Below, one piece after another: positions 22,502 to 23,597 of a DNA stretch of 23,597 nt. The notes beneath the pieces were generated by a model. The model did not search any database and was not told where the DNA came from. It saw only the letters and a list, made by a program, of their open reading frames with translations. Position 1 is the stretch's first letter; the number at the start of each line of letters is the position of its first letter. The DNA comes from an uncultured bacterium (GTDB lineage Bacteria; Patescibacteriota; Minisyncoccia; Phycocordibacterales; UBA9973). The stretch covers positions 1-23,597 of the forward strand of contig CALAYS010000070.1 in NCBI GenBank assembly GCA_937895515.1, read 5' to 3'. Position numbers and translations under genes: made by a program.

Positions 22502-22543
22502 AGAAGTCCGACCTCTCATGTTACTCGAGGTCGGACTTCTTTG
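22502..22543 (+). terminator. rpsF-ssb-rpsR terminator
   Basis: A perfect 14-bp stem: AGAAGTCCGACCTC (22502-22515) and GAGGTCGGACTTCT (22527-22540), with an 11-base loop and a short T-rich tail. It is the longest perfect hairpin seen in the window. Confidence 0.88.
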
Positions 22544-22560
22544 TATTTAATAGGGGAATT

Positions 22561-22612
22561 AGTTTTCCACAAATACCCCTTGTATAGTATTGTACTAGTA
22601 TGCTAGTATTAT
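22561..22612 (+). promoter_or_regulatory. Duplicated promoter region, copy 1
   Basis: 52 bp matching 22943-22994 at 43 positions. It holds a DnaA-box-like TTTTCCACA (22563-22571), -35 TTGTAT (22580-22585), an 18-base spacer containing the palindrome TACTAGTA, and extended -10 TGC-TAGTAT (22601-22609). The expected leader to ATG 22634 is about 20 bases, without a Shine-Dalgarno sequence. Confidence 0.65.
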
Positions 22613-22633
22613 ATTAAATATAAAATATATATC

Positions 22634-22876
22634 ATGAAAACTATACAAACAAACTATGTTGCAAAAAAAGATATTTTGTTGCAAAAAAATTCAGGATGCG
22701 GAGAAGGTTCAGCTTTTGAAGCTGACCAATTGGTGCAAAAAGATTCAAAAATTGTTGTATCAAGTACTATTGATCAAGATTATATATTGATCAATATAAA
22801 CAACGAAGAACCACTTAAATCAGGTTTTTCAAACCTCGGTTTTTTAATTGCCCGTGGGTTTATAAAACAAATCTAA
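22634..22876 (+). CDS. Small hypothetical protein (80 aa)
   Basis: Not recognised. The sequence is hydrophilic with a short Gly/Cys stretch (NSGCGEGSAFEADQ), a strand-like middle (SKIVVSSTIDQDYILININ) and a more hydrophobic end (GFSNLGFLIARGFIKQI). There is no signal peptide or convincing membrane helix. It is a single-gene unit between its own promoter and terminator. The 52-bp promoter region shared with the next small unit suggests common control. Confidence 0.65.
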   Translation: MKTIQTNYVAKKDILLQKNSGCGEGSAFEADQLVQKDSKIVVSSTIDQDYILININNEEPLKSGFSNLGFLIARGFIKQI

Positions 22877-22896
22877 AAAACAAAACTAATTTAACG

Positions 22897-22922
22897 ATCC
22901 CCCTTTAAATAGGGGATTTTTT
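22897..22922 (+). terminator. Terminator of the 80-residue gene
   Basis: ATCCCC (22897-22902) pairs with GGGGAT (22912-22917), with six T at 22917-22922. Confidence 0.7.
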
Positions 22923-22942
22923 ATTCACTTTTCGGTTTTTAT

Positions 22943-22994
22943 AGTTTTCCACAGCCACCCCTTGCATCATAGTGTACTAGTGTGCTAGTATAAT
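22943..22994 (+). promoter_or_regulatory. Duplicated promoter region, copy 2
   Basis: Second copy of the 22561 region: TTTTCCACA (22945-22953), ACCCCTTG, -35 TTGCAT (22962-22967), an 18-base spacer with GTACTAGT, and TGC-TAGTAT (22983-22991). The strongest conservation is in TTTTCCACA, ACCCCTTG and the GTACTAGT...GCTAGTAT block, which looks like operator plus promoter. Confidence 0.65.
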
Positions 22995-23016
22995 AGTAAC
23001 AAAAGATATATACACA

Positions 23017-23109
23017 ATGTTCTTTGTAGCGGATATTTGGCCCACAAATATTCCTTCACGTAGTAATTCTGCTCGTGAGATGAGGGAAGAAAGGAGAAGA
23101 AATACATGA
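23017..23109 (+). CDS. 30-residue micro-ORF
   Basis: ATG 23017 to TGA 23107, the only TGA stop among genes in this window. The N-terminal half holds ADIWPTNIPSRS and the end is Arg/Glu-rich (REEERRR-like, MREERRRNT). It lies about 20 bases after the duplicated promoter and overlaps the next ORF as ATGA, a layout that favours translational coupling. No family is recognised. The Arg/Glu-rich end may mainly reflect the embedded AAGGAG ribosome binding site for the next ORF. Confidence 0.45.
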   Translation: MFFVADIWPTNIPSRSNSAREMREERRRNT

Positions 23110-23159
23110 ATCACATGAGTTTCTGGCCAAAAGATTGGCCTAAAGAGTGGCCGAAGTAG
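23106..23159 (+). CDS. 17-residue Trp-Pro-Lys repeat peptide
   Basis: ATG 23106 overlaps the previous stop (ATGA). An excellent ribosome binding site, AAGGAG (23091-23096), is nine bases upstream, a rarity here. The peptide ends FWPKDWPKEWPK, three WPK units. The three Pro codons are CCA, CCT and CCG and the Lys codons AAA, AAA and AAG, so the repeat is kept at the peptide level. A terminator follows at 23189. It could be a functional microprotein or a Trp- or Pro-sensing leader peptide; no regulated gene can be seen because the contig turns eukaryotic downstream. Confidence 0.5.
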   Translation: MNHMSFWPKDWPKEWPK

Positions 23160-23188
23160 TAGCCCTTAATTAAGGCCTATTAAAAGTT

Positions 23189-23219
23189 ATGGGTCGGTAT
23201 ATAAAGCCGACCCATTTTT
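23189..23219 (+). terminator. Terminator after the micro-ORFs
   Basis: A perfect 9-bp stem, ATGGGTCGG (23189-23197) with CCGACCCAT (23207-23215), then TTTTTA. It is the last clearly bacterial feature. A palindrome CCTTAATTAAGG lies at 23164-23175 between the last stop and this hairpin. Confidence 0.82.
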
Positions 23220-23260
23220 ATTAAACTAATTTATTAAATCTATGGTAATACTAAAAATAA

Positions 23261-23596
23261 TATTTTTTTATATAATTTTGGAGTTTATTCATCTTCAAAT
23301 GGTAAACATCCACATACCATAGCATATAGTATTACACCAGCACTCCATATATCAACCATAATCGGCTAGTATGGATGTTTTGATTAAATCATCTATGGTG
23401 CAGCATAACAAGGTGATCCACATGCAGTTTTTAATCTCTCTTAAACTTTATAAGTATTCGATAATCCAAAATCAACAATTCTGATAGTTTTATCATAATC
23501 CATCAACAAATTCTCTAATTTCAAATCCCGATGTACAATCCTTAACCTATGTATATATTCCACACCACTAATAATTTGTTAAAATACTTTACATGC
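23261..23596 (-). other. Ciliate-coded SNF1/AMPK-like Ser/Thr kinase fragment (stop codons read as sense)
   Basis: On the minus strand one frame, without a frameshift, gives kinase subdomains VI-IX: QIISGVEYIH, IVHRDLKLENLL (catalytic Asp at 23525-23527), IRIVDFGLSNTY (DFG at 23465-23473), LKTACGSPCYAAP-x-MI, then MVDIWSAGVILYAMVCG and LPFEDE. This is SNF1/AMPK-type and eukaryotic. Six in-frame stops interrupt it (at 23579, 23441, 23393, 23384, 23366 and 23285); all are TAA or TAG, none TGA, and each falls where an ordinary residue is expected. The TAG in AAP-x-MI stands at the invariant Glu of the APE motif. Reading TAA/TAG as Glu (peritrich code, table 30) restores it; Gln (table 6) would not. 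Homology fades after LYKKI near 23261. The fragment runs off the right edge. Bacterial translation would be impossible. Confidence 0.85.
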
Positions 23597-23597
23597 T

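Noticed and set aside
23107..23109. TGA read as Gly, as in Gracilibacteria/SR1
   Set aside because: None of the conserved proteins here contains an in-frame TGA where Gly is expected, so the standard bacterial code fits; the extended translation of the micro-ORF also has no recognisable content.
23261..23596. Kinase fragment as a decayed bacterial Hanks-type kinase
   Set aside because: The sequence is of the eukaryotic SNF1/AMPK type, there are no frameshifts, and all six stops are TAA/TAG, which fits a reassigned code better than decay.
1..23597. tRNA genes, CRISPR arrays, prophage genes and rRNA
   Set aside because: None was seen by eye. The only dispersed repeats are the cassette palindromes and the duplicated promoter regions. 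A covariance-model scan would be needed to exclude small RNAs.

Overview
This window reads as part of a very AT-rich genome from the Candidate Phyla Radiation (Patescibacteria, most like Parcubacteria). Evidence for this: short, tightly packed genes; several families typical of that group (a cysteine-rich strand-repeat protein between zinc ribbons, an IleRS carrying a histidine-phosphatase insert, a RecO without its C-terminal zinc site); almost no Shine-Dalgarno sequences; and no TGA stop in any of 25 genes. The left edge cuts a gene. The right edge is not bacterial: the last ~340 bases encode, on the minus strand, a eukaryotic SNF1/AMPK-type kinase fragment with TAA/TAG sense codons, as in ciliates.

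Layout. 1-1626: partial CPR-type zinc-ribbon protein. 1706-5618: a five-gene operon of RluA pseudouridine synthase, thymidylate kinase, a caspase-like (clan CD) protein, a DNPH1-like deoxynucleotide N-hydrolase and dUTPase; three of the five act on deoxynucleotides. 5666-6217: secreted helical protein with its own promoter and terminator. 6262-10058: ileS under a compact T-box leader; IleRS carries a complete histidine-phosphatase domain and a short in-frame palindromic repeat. 10091-14193: recO, a membrane-anchored surface protein, glyS and a 38-residue acidic microprotein. 14209-15972: a minus-strand glycosyltransferase, a DUF559 endonuclease cassette, a CBU_0592-like membrane protein and a minus-strand small gene. 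16058-21244: M16 peptidase, AI-2E/PerM-type permease, metG, a second DUF559 cassette and tatD. 21269-22489: rpsF-ssb-rpsR with an excellent terminator. 22561-23221: two small transcription units with near-duplicate promoter regions, one encoding an 80-residue protein and the other two overlapping micro-ORFs.

Three themes stand out. First, nine genes have a -10 box exactly six bases before the ATG, the geometry of leaderless mRNAs. Second, two DUF559 nuclease genes sit in ~440-460 bp cassettes bounded by long GC-rich inverted repeats with nested hairpins, and a solitary related repeat lies in frame inside ileS; together these look like a small mobile system in which a nuclease may move REP-like palindromes. 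Third, the ciliate-coded kinase at the right edge means either a chimeric contig from a ciliate-associated sample or host DNA joined to the bacterial genome.

All calls come from reading the sequence by eye. No database or structure search was run.
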